The translations under genes and the position numbers were made by a program. A stretch of 64,000 nt of DNA, taken from positions 248,001-312,000 of the forward strand of contig RBKR01000010.1 of assembly GCA_004835665.1 (NCBI GenBank), read 5' to 3'. Below, piece by piece: positions 19,850 to 29,958 of the stretch; within the stretch, counting starts at the first letter, position 1; the number at the start of each line of letters is the position of its first letter. The notes under the pieces were generated by a model, which worked only from the letters and a program-made list of their open reading frames with translations, made no database searches and was not told the DNA's origin. The DNA comes from Phoma sp. XZ068. Taxonomy: Eukaryota > Ascomycota > Dothideomycetes > Pleosporales > Didymellaceae.

Positions 19850-20594
19850 GTAGGTCGTAATACAGTTAGGTTCACGGCAGCGCTCAGCCTGCGACACCTC
19901 GCCTTTCGTTACCAAGCGCAAAAGCGCTTGATGTGGGGAAATCAAACCTGGAAGCGGGACTCCGGTGAGTCGCTTGATAGAGTAGAGAAGAAATGGGCCC
20001 GGGCTGCGCAATATCACATGCTCACAGGGGGTGTGGAGATTAAAAGCAGCACGGTCAACGTTGCCGCACCTTTTGCTAGTTGTGCGCACAACAAGCCAGT
20101 GGCTCGGCGTTAGCTCCCACTTTCTCATCGCCCATTCTCGTACAGTGATTAGCCCCATATCGCATAATCATGGCTCAAGATATCCTGATAGTTTTGACCT
20201 TAATCGTTTCTGCAACAGCACTCAGCCAGCCTTGTGACCGAAGCTTCGTACTACTGGAACTCCTGGAAGCCATGCTCACGAAATCACCGAGCCTGCGTCG
20301 AACACCCGCTGTCATGATCGCGCTCAAGGGCACGTTCTGATACGACAGGGAAACATGACTACGGCTGGTTTACATCCAAGCGAAAAGAAGTCCTCCGTAC
20401 AGCATCGCCTCGTCAGCGTTGGAGCTGTTTTTAAGGCCGTCGCTTGTGCTCGATGCAAGCAGCGCTGAAAAGCACGTGTCGCACGCTGATTACTGTCGGT
20501 GCAAAGCCTCACGTTAAGCAGAGTCCTTCGTGATGGATCATTCCTTCAAGATCCTTGGCTAAGCAAAAAAGCAACGCGAGTCAGCAGAGGGGAT
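19850..20594 (+). repeat. Dispersed repeat R, copy R-3
   Basis: The first half (19920-20200) matches 60960-61180 in copy R-4, with shared words such as GGTGTGGAGAT and AACGTTGCCGCAC. The second half (20310-20594) matches the start of R-1. It therefore links the two halves of the repeat family. It is interrupted at TA 20595-20596 by a pogo element; the part of R expected beyond the far end of that element was not found. Confidence 0.8.
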
Positions 20595-20687
20595 TACAGT
20601 GACCGTGCACGCCGTGCACACCTTCGGGCCGTGCACACCCCGACCAAAAATCTCCTATACTCCTCAACCCCATAACTCAACACCACG

Positions 20688-21836
20688 ATGTCGTTAGAAG
20701 AAGCACTTAAAGAGGCAGATGCAGCAGATGCAGAAGGCAAACTTTCATACCAGGCGATTGCCAAAAAATACAATGTGTGCCGCACAACTTTGTCGCGACA
20801 CCACCGACGCGTTGTCGCGTCGCGTGCCGACGCTGATCAACAACTACTCAAACTCCACCCTACACAAGAGCGAGAACTTTGTGAGTTCATAGTTGAGCTT
20901 ACTGAGCGAGGCCTACCTCCTACAAGGCAGATGGTACAAAATATGGCTTCTGAATTGGCTGCAGATAGGGTCTCCGACTCGTGGGTTACTCGCTTCCATG
21001 ACCGTCACCGCGACCAGCTCCTATACAAATGGGCCAACGCTATCAATGCGCAGCGCCTCCACGCCGATAGCAGTGAGAAGTACATACAATACTTCAAGCT
21101 TGTGCACTCCAAGATCACCGAATACTCAATTGAGCCACGGCACACGTACAATATGGATGAGAAGGGCTTCGCGATCGGAGTACTCAATAGGCGCACCAAA
21201 CGAGTGTTCAGTAGGACTTCAGTGGAGTCAAAAACAGGGCGCCAGCCTATGCAAGACGGCAATAGGCAGTGGGTGTCGATACTCGCAAGCGTCTGCGCTG
21301 ATGGTTCGGCACTGCCTCCAGGCATCATCTATCCAGGCGCTCCCAACGAGATACAATCGTCCTGGGTGGAGGATATAGACGCAGGAAAGCACTCAGTATT
21401 TGTTACTGCGACGCCCTCAGGCTGGACGAACGACGAGGTCGGCCTTGCGTGGCTGGAACAGGTCTTTGATCGCTATACTCGAGAGAAGGCCCGCAGAAGT
21501 TGGCGACTACTTATAGTAGACGGCCACAGCTCGCATATAACCTGGTCCTTCATCAAGTACTGCGATAGGAATAGGATACTACTACTAGTGTTCCCTCCTC
21601 ACAGTACCCACACGCTGCAGCCACTCGATGTAGTTCTCTTCTCACCTCTGGGTACAAGCTATACAAACCAGCTCACTGAACACCTTCACAGTACTCAAGG
21701 CCTAGTAGGCGTGAAGAAGCGCGACTTCTTCCGCCTATTCCATGAGTCCTGGACGAGGACCTTCACCCCAAGCCTCATCCTCAAGGCCTTCGAAGTCACA
21801 GGCCTATCGCCACCAAACGCACACCGAACACCAATC
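20688..21836 (+). pseudogene. Pogo transposase, N-terminal part (copy D)
   Basis: 383 codons match the first 60 percent of the transposases at 45995 and 51135. The start MSLEEALKEADAADAEGKL is nearly the same as in copy B. A helix-turn-helix (LSYQAIAKKYNVCRTTLSRH) and a CENP-B-type domain follow. All three acidic residues of the DD35D core are present (YNMDEKGF, LIVDGHSSH, LQPLDVV). The homology runs to TGLSPPNA and then enters the LINE, where a stop follows shortly. The missing C-terminus lies at 27874-28640. The catalytic core is complete, so a truncated protein could be made, but it lacks the coiled-coil basic tail. Confidence 0.9.
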
Positions 21837-21968
21837 TTTTGATTTTTGGGTCTCCTTCACAGAGGCTCCAAAAATCCCAGCAACTAATCCCCCTCGCCGC
21901 GGCCACTCTGGGAGTACCTCTAACGTCCGCCTAGCCCCCCGCGCTGACGCGTAAGGGAGCTTGTTGGG

Positions 21969-23624
21969 ATGGCAGAGTCTTCCTCCTCCCAGCACACAGG
22001 GTCCCCAGACCCTGAGATCCCTCAGCAGCTTTATACACGCGCCCCAAGACGGCCCCAGGAGTACATGCATCACCATGCACCTCTTCTGAGCAGCCAGAAC
22101 CCCGGTGGGAGCGCTCCTAAACCTCGAGTCTCTGATGCCGTCCAACGCCACATCACCGAGACTCAGCAGACTGCCCAGCTATGGAACACCATCACTGCTG
22201 CCTTTGCAGCAGCCGTAGATCAACACGCAGAAGGCTATACTAACCCTCAAGAAGCCAGAATCGCCGAGGAGCTGCAGCAGAGAGTCGTTCTGGCTCTAAC
22301 CTCTCTCTCCTTGAGCAACTCCCCCCCTAGTTCCCGCTGGAGCAGCGACACCAGTCGCAGCAACCCCGGGAGCCAAGAGTCAGGACGCCGCTCTTGGGCG
22401 GACGTAGCCAGAGACCCCCAAATCTCAGATAGGGGTGCCAACCGACCCCTGATCCCTGCTAGATCCCGACCTGGCCCGCCGGCTACGCCGAAAGAGGACA
22501 ATCGAATCTTCATAGCTATCTCCAACCCGACAATGCGACTGCAACAACCCTCACCGTTTGCGGTAAGGCAGGCAGTATGCAAGAGCATAGGAGGAATCAC
22601 CCTTAAGGACATACCTACCGCATCACCAATCAAAACAGGCTGGGCGATCACCCCCGCTAACATGTCTATCCGGGACCAACTTATGACCCAAGAAAACCAG
22701 GAACTTCTAGTAAGAGCACTAGACGGAGACGCGGTAAGGATCCCAGAACGCTGGATCAACTACGCAGTACAAGGAGTACCTAGCTCTTTCCGGACCCTGG
22801 ACGGCACAGAACTACCCACTACTATCCAGCTAGTGGAGGAAGAGGCCTGCTCGCAAACAGGCAAGCAGCCGGTCAGCTGCAGGGCCTCACGACATGGAGC
22901 CAACCACCGTGGCCTTACTACCTGGATCATCTCTTACAAAGAGCCAGTCCGCTCGTTCCGTCTTTTTGGTATCAGCGAGTACTCAAAAGTGATCAACAAG
23001 CACCCTACCATACAGCGCCACAACCCAGGCTGCCAGGGCTACTGTAACGCTGCCCGGTGCACTCAGGTAGCGCGCTGCGTGCACTGCGGAGATCGCACAG
23101 ACAGACACCAAGGACAGTATGGGGACAGCTGCCCCCACAAAGCCGTGTGCGCCAACTGCCACGGACCACACCCAGCTAGCCACGCCAACTGCCCTGCAGC
23201 CCCTCGCCGGGTCAACGGACACACCATCAAGCCTACGAGGGCCGAGCTGAAGGCTATCCGTCGCGCAGGCAAGATAGCACAGCAGCACCTCTACAGGACC
23301 GTTGAAGAGACCCTCAGACAGGCAACACTTCAGCCCGAGGCTACCCCTACAGAGACATTGGAGACAGCGCCTCCCCACCCTTGCACCCAGAGGCAAGAAG
23401 GAGACAACAGAGCGTCACTTCCTACAACCACTGCCTCCTATGCATCCTCCTCTACCACTGGCGGAAAAAAGAGACCAAGGCGGGCCGCCACGGGCCAGAG
23501 AAGTCTCAATGTAGGACAACTGTCTGCCGGCAGCATCCGCCCACAATCAACTATCCACACTGACCCGTCCACCTCGGAGAGGGAAGACGCCAGCATGAGC
23601 GATGACCCGCCATCAACATGCTAG
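21969..23624 (+). CDS. LINE ORF1, gag-like nucleic-acid-binding protein
   Basis: A 551-residue protein expected to coat the element RNA. The N-terminal 170 residues are Pro/Ser/Gln-rich and disordered. A middle domain (about 175-330) begins RIFIAISNPTMRLQQPSPFA and resembles the globular domain of LINE gag proteins. Residues about 355-420 hold the Cys/His cluster: CNAARCTQVARCVHCGDRTD, then CPHKAVCANCHGPHPASHANC, which fit CCHC-type knuckles. The C-terminus is Arg/Ser-rich and polar. ATG 21969 is the first in-frame ATG after the leader. The stop overlaps the ORF2 start as ATGCTAG. Confidence 0.9.
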   Translation: MAESSSSQHTGSPDPEIPQQLYTRAPRRPQEYMHHHAPLLSSQNPGGSAPKPRVSDAVQRHITETQQTAQLWNTITAAFAAAVDQHAEGYTNPQEARIAEELQQRVVLALTSLSLSNSPPSSRWSSDTSRSNPGSQESGRRSWADVARDPQISDRGANRPLIPARSRPGPPATPKEDNRIFIAISNPTMRLQQPSPFAVRQAVCKSIGGITLKDIPTASPIKTGWAITPANMSIRDQLMTQENQELLVRALDGDAVRIPERWINYAVQGVPSSFRTLDGTELPTTIQLVEEEACSQTGKQPVSCRASRHGANHRGLTTWIISYKEPVRSFRLFGISEYSKVINKHPTIQRHNPGCQGYCNAARCTQVARCVHCGDRTDRHQGQYGDSCPHKAVCANCHGPHPASHANCPAAPRRVNGHTIKPTRAELKAIRRAGKIAQQHLYRTVEETLRQATLQPEATPTETLETAPPHPCTQRQEGDNRASLPTTTASYASSSTTGGKKRPRRAATGQRSLNVGQLSAGSIRPQSTIHTDPSTSEREDASMSDDPPSTC

Positions 23625-26600
23625 AACACCCCTACAACATCACAGCCTACAACAGGCGTCAACAACCCAGCCTACCGAGCAAACAACTCCGCGTGTGCTG
23701 GGCTAATGTCAGCAGGAGCTCGCCCTGGCACATCACAATGCTAGAGGTGGCCTTCCAGAAGGGCATAGACGTGGTGTGCGTACAGGAGCCCTTCACATGT
23801 GCCAAGTCCAGAACTTCTACCCACCCTGGTTTCATACACCTCGCACCTATCAGCACCTGGGACAGCCCCAACACACCAGGCTCAGCCCGCCCTAGGGTGA
23901 TGACCTACATCCGCAAAGGACACCACCTACGATACCAGGCTAGAGAGAGCCTCAACCACCCAGACATGCTGTGGGCTGTAGTGAATGGAGTTGCCATACT
24001 CAACTGCTACAGACAGCCACACACCCCAGACGTCATCCAATACGTCACACATCTCATACCTCCTCAACTCTGCCTTGTAGGGGGCGACTTTAACGCCAGA
24101 CACGAATCCTTTGAGCCTACTATCACTGCAGCCAACGGAGGTGTGGAGCTAGCTAGATGGGCTGCTAACGCCTCTATGGACTACATTGGTGTGCCAGGGC
24201 AGCCAACACACTGCGCTGGCCATGTCCTGGACCTTACCTTCTCTAACATCCCATTCGCCCAGTCTGCTGTGGATGCTAGCATGCACAGCGGGTCAGACCA
24301 TGAGACGATAGTAACCTCTGTTCCCCTCTCCACTCCAGGCACTCCGCATCTAGAACAGTACCATTACAGGGTCCCCGAGGCAAGCCTACCCAAGTTCGCT
24401 GGGCTAGTGGAGATGGGTGTCCAGAACATCCCAGACCCGCTTGCAACACAGGACGCAGCACAGCTAGAGGAATGTGTCGCGCTGCTTACAGAGACCATAC
24501 AGCACTCTGTACAGACAGCAGGCAAGCCCGACCGCAAGGAAGGCCGCGCTGCACCATGGTGGACCAAGGAGTGCAAAACTGCCTACCAGGCCTACAAACA
24601 GGCTAGACAGCTCGGCTCTGGCAGTCTACTAGAGGAGAGACAGGCCTTCAAGACTACCGTCCGACAGGCCAAGAGGCAGTACTGGAGGCATGTCATCGAC
24701 AATGCCAAGGACGATAAAGGCCTGTTCAAGATCATTGCCTGGCACAAGCTCACACCAGAGAACCAGGACACTCCTCTTGTAGTGAATGGCACAACCATAT
24801 CTGACTCGCTGGAGAAGGCAGAGGCGCTTCGAGAGCAAGTCCTCAACCGGTACACGGCAGAGGATGACCTCAGACACTACCCAGGCCAGGAGAATGCAGA
24901 TCCCCTCCCGTGGAGCACACACATCTCACTAGAGGAAACGGAGCGAAACACGGTAGGGGTCTCGAGCACCTCACCAGGCACTGACCGCTCTACTGTGCGA
25001 CTACTCCGTGCCTGCTGGGCTCAGGTTGGGGAACTCATACGAAGAATCTTCCAGCGATGCCTTGAGCTCAACCACTTCCCAGCACAGTGGAAGCTTGCAG
25101 AGGTGGCAATGATACCCAAGACGGGGAGGACTGACCGAACGTCGCCCCGCTCCTGGAGACCTATAGCGCTTCTCTCTTGCATTGGAAAGGGACTTGAACG
25201 AACAGTAGCCAGAAGAATCGCGTGGACGGCCATGACACACAAGATCCTCAGCCCCCAGCATGGCGGCGCCCTCCCAAAACGCTCTGCAGCAGACCTCACT
25301 GCAGCGTTCACCCACGACACTGAAGCAGCATGGATACTTGGAAAGCATGTCACTATGGTCACCCTAGATGTGCAAGGCGCCTTTGATGCGCTCCTCAAGA
25401 ACCGCCTGTTACACCGAATGGCCCAACAGGGCTGGCCACAAAGGACCATGCTCTTTGTAGACTCGTTCCTCACGGCCCGGAGGGTTCGGGTCCGCCTTGG
25501 ACAGGTCACTACTCCTAGCTACCCTGTCGCCTGTGGCACACCCCAAGGCTCGCCTCTCTCGCCTGTCCTGTACACGCTGTACCTAGCCGAGCTACTATCT
25601 ATGGACACAGAACGGAGGTTTGGATATGCAGACGACGTGTGTCTATACCGGGCCTCACACTCTATGGACAACAACGTGGAGCTGCTAGCATCCGATCTAC
25701 GGCAGATCAGAGCATGGGGCGAGGCGAACAAGGTCACCTTTGCCCCAGAAAAGCAGGAAATGATACACCTGACTAGACAGCGGAGCAGCTATGCACCACC
25801 ATGTGTTGTAGACGAGCAGCTCACCATCCACCCTATCCTCCCAGGTGGAGAGCACAGCCAGCCAGCCCTGCGTTGGCTAGGAATGTGGTTTGACCGCAGA
25901 CTTACCTTTCGTCGACATGTAGCCACACGCACTGCCAAAGCTGCCAAGGTAGCCTATCATATTCGCAGCCTAGCTAGGTCTACCTATGGACCACCAGCCA
26001 GCTCCCTCCGCAAGGCTACTATTGCCTGTGTGTACCCGTCGCTTCTGTATGGGACGGAGTGCTGGTACAGAGGCCGCACGAAACAACCACACTCACTCAA
26101 ACCAGGCGGGCCGCAAGAGGTCAGCGCTTACATTGGATGGCACATAGCTGCTATAGACAAGACACTCGCTATAGCAGCAAGGGGCATCCTACCAGCGTGG
26201 AGAACAACGCCTATAGCTACACTCTTACGTGACGCCGGACTGCTCTCGGCAGCAGTCGCACTCGAGGAAGCTAAGCTCAGATTTGCAACCCATCTGCGCA
26301 CTACAGATGCAGACCACCCTCTTACTAGGCGCACAGCGGTACCTATCGTAAACAGGGGCGTAAAAACCGGACAACCCCAGCGAGTCAAGACGAAAGTCCA
26401 GCAGATGGCTTCTCTTCTACCAGAAATCCCTAGGACCACGCTAACAGCCCCTCACTACTCAACTGGCTGCCGAACGGACCCAACGCTCGGCATAAACAAG
26501 AAGACTGCAGCCACGGCTTTCAATGAATGGTGGGCCCAGCTCTCGCCACTAGATGTCACTATCTTCTCAGATGGCTCTGAACAGTACACAAAAGAAGGAG

Positions 26601-27451
26601 AAAAGCGGGTTACCTACGGCTTTGCAGTCTATCAGAACAGAAAGCAACTGCAGACTGGACGCGGCTCACTCCACCCTACCTCGCACGTCTTTGACGCTGA
26701 GGCAGTAGGCGCGTGGAGAGGCCTCCAGCACACTATAAGACAACCCGAGCTCCGCACCCACCGAATCTGGCTGTGCATAGACAGCACCTCAGTGATATGG
26801 TGCCTCAGGGGCGACGCACCCCCTACCTCGCAATGGGCCTTTCTTGAGTGCCACGGCGCCATGGATACACACGACGTCTCCATCAAATGGGCCCCTGGAC
26901 ACCTGGGCATTGAAGGGAACGAGGCAGCAGACAGACTAGCCAATCTGGAAGCCCAGCACCCATCACCCCCGACTGGAAAAGCCGCTCTGCCTACACTCTC
27001 GGGCATCAAGACAGTGGCCCGCAAGACACTGCGCCGCACACAACGAACCTGGTGGTCTGACAAGAAGACCAAGCTCTCGAGATGGTACAAGAGCTGGGAC
27101 TTGGACTATGCACCGCGCAGAGGTCCTAAGGAGCTAGATCTACCAAGAGCCATCCTAGCGAAACTGCTTTCTATCCGGACTAGACATGGCGATTTCGCCT
27201 GGTACCACCGAAAGTACAACCATAAGGATGCAAACCTCACCTGCTCATGCAGACAGGACAAGACACCAGAGCACCTTGCGCTATGCCGCAAGACTCTAGG
27301 GACCTTTAGTAGATGGCCACTACGACCACCTATACCACCATCTAGCCAGGCTGAGGGCCTAGCGTACACTGCAGCACTAGTCGGTGATCCAGAGGCCTTT
27401 GAAGCCTTTATTAAACTCACACAGTACTACACTAGGATCTGCCCTCGCTAG
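23618..27451 (+). CDS. LINE ORF2: endonuclease, reverse transcriptase and RNase H
   Basis: A 1277-residue polyprotein-like enzyme that nicks the target and copies the element RNA. An apurinic-type endonuclease occupies residues about 20-235: VVCVQEPFT, GGDFNARHE and the closing SGSDHET are visible. The reverse transcriptase spans about 480-770: SWRPIALLSCIGKGLERTV, TLDVQGAFDALL, CGTPQGSPLSPVLYTLYL and the catalytic FGYADDVCLY. RNase H follows at about 985-1110 with Asp in FSDGSEQ, Glu in FDAEAVGAW, Asp in CIDSTS and a late HLGIEGNEAADRLAN. A terminal Cys/His motif (CSCRQDKTPEHLALC) closes it. No stop or frameshift interrupts it. The start codon lies in the last codons of ORF1, which points to stop-restart translation. 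Confidence 0.95.
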   Translation: MLEHPYNITAYNRRQQPSLPSKQLRVCWANVSRSSPWHITMLEVAFQKGIDVVCVQEPFTCAKSRTSTHPGFIHLAPISTWDSPNTPGSARPRVMTYIRKGHHLRYQARESLNHPDMLWAVVNGVAILNCYRQPHTPDVIQYVTHLIPPQLCLVGGDFNARHESFEPTITAANGGVELARWAANASMDYIGVPGQPTHCAGHVLDLTFSNIPFAQSAVDASMHSGSDHETIVTSVPLSTPGTPHLEQYHYRVPEASLPKFAGLVEMGVQNIPDPLATQDAAQLEECVALLTETIQHSVQTAGKPDRKEGRAAPWWTKECKTAYQAYKQARQLGSGSLLEERQAFKTTVRQAKRQYWRHVIDNAKDDKGLFKIIAWHKLTPENQDTPLVVNGTTISDSLEKAEALREQVLNRYTAEDDLRHYPGQENADPLPWSTHISLEETERNTVGVSSTSPGTDRSTVRLLRACWAQVGELIRRIFQRCLELNHFPAQWKLAEVAMIPKTGRTDRTSPRSWRPIALLSCIGKGLERTVARRIAWTAMTHKILSPQHGGALPKRSAADLTAAFTHDTEAAWILGKHVTMVTLDVQGAFDALLKNRLLHRMAQQGWPQRTMLFVDSFLTARRVRVRLGQVTTPSYPVACGTPQGSPLSPVLYTLYLAELLSMDTERRFGYADDVCLYRASHSMDNNVELLASDLRQIRAWGEANKVTFAPEKQEMIHLTRQRSSYAPPCVVDEQLTIHPILPGGEHSQPALRWLGMWFDRRLTFRRHVATRTAKAAKVAYHIRSLARSTYGPPASSLRKATIACVYPSLLYGTECWYRGRTKQPHSLKPGGPQEVSAYIGWHIAAIDKTLAIAARGILPAWRTTPIATLLRDAGLLSAAVALEEAKLRFATHLRTTDADHPLTRRTAVPIVNRGVKTGQPQRVKTKVQQMASLLPEIPRTTLTAPHYSTGCRTDPTLGINKKTAATAFNEWWAQLSPLDVTIFSDGSEQYTKEGEKRVTYGFAVYQNRKQLQTGRGSLHPTSHVFDAEAVGAWRGLQHTIRQPELRTHRIWLCIDSTSVIWCLRGDAPPTSQWAFLECHGAMDTHDVSIKWAPGHLGIEGNEAADRLANLEAQHPSPPTGKAALPTLSGIKTVARKTLRRTQRTWWSDKKTKLSRWYKSWDLDYAPRRGPKELDLPRAILAKLLSIRTRHGDFAWYHRKYNHKDANLTCSCRQDKTPEHLALCRKTLGTFSRWPLRPPIPPSSQAEGLAYTAALVGDPEAFEAFIKLTQYYTRICPR

Positions 27452-27554
27452 CTCTTGCAGCCCTGCAACAGCAACAGGCAATGCAGCACCCAGCAGAACT
27501 AGGTCCAGCACCATAGCTGCAACACTCCCCACCCCTCTTCCCCTCTCTCTTCCC

Positions 27555-27591
27555 CCACCCACCCACACACACACTCACACACACACACACA

Positions 27592-27624
<33 letters not shown>
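27555..27624. repeat. CA then CT microsatellite in the LINE 3' UTR
   Basis: A run of CA units (about 27562-27593) passes directly into a run of CT units (27594-27624) after the end of ORF2. Being inside the LINE, it was probably carried by it. Confidence 0.9.
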
Positions 27625-27626
<2 letters not shown>

Positions 27627-27873
27627 CACATGGATGCCTCAAAATGCAAGGAAATCACCTAATGTACATACACCGCTCAGCCTCCCCAACTGGAAGGGGA
27701 GCTGTTGTTCTGAAATGGTAGCAATACCCGCGCAGGCAAGAAATGCTTTCTAAGGTAGTGTCAGCACAATAATTCCATAGCTTAGCACGTCGTATATGCC
27801 CTTCGGGAGGCGAGATGGTGGACCTAATCCCCATCAACTAGACGAAAAATGAATACCAACCAACCAACCAATC

Positions 27874-28640
27874 CTACCAACCCAGATAGGATCCTCAAGA
27901 AGTTTACCACCCCTCCTCCTCAGCAAGATCGCGAAGGCTCTACCACCTCAACACTAAGCGCGGGCGACTGGAGAGGCATGAGGCGCCCTATAAGAGCGGC
28001 GGCTGAAGATATTACCACTCTAGCAGCCAAGGAGCTTGAGGCTCAGGTCCACACTCAGATTATCAAGCACAACCTCCGCGATGGCGAGCTTGAAGGCGCC
28101 AAACGTTCACTACGGCGCAAGAAGAAGCCTAAGAAGCGTAGTGCAATTGACAGGCTTGAACAAGAGGGTTACACCCAAGGTGGAGCCTTACTCCTTTCAC
28201 CTAAGGCGATCGCTAGATACAGAGAACTTACAGCGCTGGTGGAGCAGGAGGAACTACAAGTACAACAACAGAAAGCTGCCCGGAAGGCAGAGAGGGTAGT
28301 TAGGAGAGACGACAGGCAAAGGCTGCTTGCAGAAAGGCGCCAAAGGGTCGCTAATACCAAGGTTGAAAGGGAGGCGCGGAGGGTGCAGAAGGAGGCCGAT
28401 CAGGCGGCAAAGCGCGAGGAGAAGAAGCGCGCAAAGGAAGCCAAAGAACGACTCCAAAAGCAGAGGATATTTACTAAAAAGGGTAATAAGAAAGAGCCCA
28501 CCTCACAGAGCAAAAAGAAGCAGGTGGTGGTTGGACGTGGTGGTGCTAAGGTAGGGGCTCCTTCTACGCCTTCCCTACCACCTCTGCCGCCTACCTCCAA
28601 TTCAGGCCGCGCTATCAATCCACCAATGAGATTTAGATAG
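27874..28640 (+). pseudogene. Pogo transposase, C-terminal part (copy D)
   Basis: The frame NPDRILKKFTTPP aligns with NADVVLDKFKPPT in the transposase at 51135, so this is the distal part of the gene that starts at 20688. It has a long Lys/Arg/Glu/Ala/Gln-rich coiled coil (about 60-200 of this segment), as in copies B and C, and a short tail ending MRFR, comparable to PPKRFQ in copy C. An ATG at the LINE border gives it an accidental start. About 6 kb of LINE separates it from the catalytic part. Confidence 0.88.
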
Positions 28641-28889
28641 ATGAGATTGATTATCATGCTTATGCGATACCTTTACCAAGAGATCTTGTAATAATAGCAA
28701 TTGTGGTAGCTGCTGCAGCCTCATCTCCAATGTCGGTGGGTTTGGTGTTCGCTGCCGGGAAGGTGATCCTGCCGGAGGGGTGATAAGCTACGGTATAGCG
28801 GCCGTGGAAATAGCTGCGTGCTTCTTGCTTCTTGCTTCTTGCGCCTACCCTGCATGGACGAGTCGCAGAAAGATCAACAACCGTAGCCT

Positions 28890-29825
28890 CTACTCGGTAA
28901 CGAGGTGATTGAACATCTTCTGCTTCCTCCTCCCCTGTGCATACTTAATCCCCTCGTTTTCCTTCTGCAACGCATCCCTCTCTTTCTCGATTCTTTTGAT
29001 GTAATCAACAGCGGCCGTTATCACTACGGCTTTGCTTGGCTTAGGCTGCCCTATGGCATCACCCTCGCCGCTTTGTGGCAAGGTCGGCACCGCTTGTCGT
29101 AACTTCTCAAGCTCTGAGTTCAGGCCCTCGCGGTACTTACGTTCGACTTGGTTGTGCGGCATTCGGCTGCGGCGTTGCTTGCACGACCTTCCCGAGCATG
29201 TTGACAAGTGTGCAGCTTTGTCGCTGCCACCCAGTCGCGGGCATCCCCACTTGCGCAGTGGGCGCTTCGACGTGGGTTCCTCTTTGTGCTCGATTAATGG
29301 CGGAAGTGGTTGACGCTTCAAGATAGGTGGCGAGACGGTTGCCTCCGTTGCGTCGCTGCAGAGAGAAGGGGTGCACGAGCAGTCATTGTCTGGTAAGATG
29401 CAGGCTAATTCAAGTAGAGGTTCGGTCGAAAGTCCGCTAGAGGTCTGATCGAGCAGTCCGAATGGAGTGGGAGTGGGGTGCTGTCGGAAAGCAGATTTGG
29501 CAGTCGCAGTCGTGTTTAGCGCAGTAATGCTGGTTTCCGGAAATGTTGAGTCGAAGCAGCTCTGAGTCTTAGGTAGGAAGTCTGAAGCCATCTCGAGCGA
29601 TGCCGTCGTCTTACTAAAGAACGAGTCGGCGTTGAAGAAGTCGGACAGTGAGTGATCGGGAGGCGTGTTGGGAGCGTCTGGAAGGTGATTGTACGTGCGG
29701 TAGGCTTCTTTCGAATCATTTGGACCAGACAGCTCTTGGGCATGGGCCAGACAGTTGGCACAGACTACATTAGGATAACCTAGGAAGTGCATTATGCGAT
29801 CGCCGCTTTGCCAAATCGTGAACAT
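28890..29825 (-). CDS. Basic helix-loop-helix transcription factor, Fus c 3-like
   Basis: A 311-residue nuclear regulator. The N-terminal 215 residues are polar and Ser/Thr/Pro-rich with acidic patches, as in activation regions. The bHLH domain lies at about 222-295: basic region RSRMPHNQVERKYREGLNSE, first helix ending LRQAVPTLP, a loop with QPKPSK, and a second helix VVITAAVDYIKRIEKERDAL. Tyr in ERKYRE is the residue typical of SREBP-type bHLH proteins. The closest family I recall is the fungal group that includes the Fusarium protein Fus c 3. ATG 29825 is the first in frame; a downstream ATG at codon 79 is an alternative. Targets cannot be told from sequence. Single exon, no defect seen. 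Confidence 0.85.
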   Translation of the reverse strand: MFTIWQSGDRIMHFLGYPNVVCANCLAHAQELSGPNDSKEAYRTYNHLPDAPNTPPDHSLSDFFNADSFFSKTTASLEMASDFLPKTQSCFDSTFPETSITALNTTATAKSAFRQHPTPTPFGLLDQTSSGLSTEPLLELACILPDNDCSCTPSLCSDATEATVSPPILKRQPLPPLIEHKEEPTSKRPLRKWGCPRLGGSDKAAHLSTCSGRSCKQRRSRMPHNQVERKYREGLNSELEKLRQAVPTLPQSGEGDAIGQPKPSKAVVITAAVDYIKRIEKERDALQKENEGIKYAQGRRKQKMFNHLVTE

Positions 29826-29950
29826 GTGATCGTAGAGGTTGGCTGATGCTCGTTGGCTGTAGATATGGGAGAGTTAATAAATCTAGAAAGTAGCCCTCGG
29901 GCTGCGGTCAGAAAGAGACGTATTGAGTTGGAACCTAGAAACGAGTGCCG

Positions 29951-29958
29951 TATATATA
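29951..29958 (-). promoter_or_regulatory. TATA-like element of the bHLH gene
   Basis: TATATATA lies 126 bp upstream of the bHLH start codon on the minus strand, within a short AT run in otherwise mixed sequence. Position fits a core promoter; not proven. Confidence 0.4.

Larger units (their letters stand above)
21837..27866 (+). mobile_element. Full-length LINE (Tad1/I-like, two ORFs with RNase H)
   Basis: About 6.0 kb inserted in the pogo transposase gene of copy D. It has a 5' leader of about 130 bp, ORF1 (21969-23624), ORF2 (23618-27451) and a 3' UTR with a CA/CT microsatellite, ending near a GACGAAAAATGAATACC tail with AACC units. A 7-bp ACCAATC occurs at both borders (21830-21836 and 27867-27873) and may be the target duplication, although the AACC run blurs it. 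The rejoined target frame is off by one, so exact ends are uncertain. Both ORFs are free of stops, suggesting a recent, possibly active copy. Confidence 0.9.
20597..28705 (+). mobile_element. Pogo element (copy D) split by a LINE
   Basis: The left end follows TA at 20595-20596 and begins CAGTGACCGTGCACGCCGTG, with repeated GTGCAC words like the ends of the other pogo elements here. The transposase begins at 20688 and is interrupted near 21836 by a complete LINE. Its C-terminal part resumes after 27866 and ends at 28640. About 65 bp of 3' non-coding sequence resembling the 3' end of copy B follow (AATAATAGCAATTGTGGTAG). No matching right inverted repeat was found, so the right end is lost or strongly changed and the element is dead. 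Confidence 0.8.

Noticed and set aside
22983..23396. Cys-rich minus-strand frame over LINE ORF1
   Set aside because: It is the complement of the zinc-knuckle region of ORF1; the plus-strand gene explains it.
21837..27866. Starship or other giant cargo element enclosing the region
   Set aside because: No tyrosine-recombinase (DUF3435-type) gene was found in any frame; nested ordinary transposons explain the layout.
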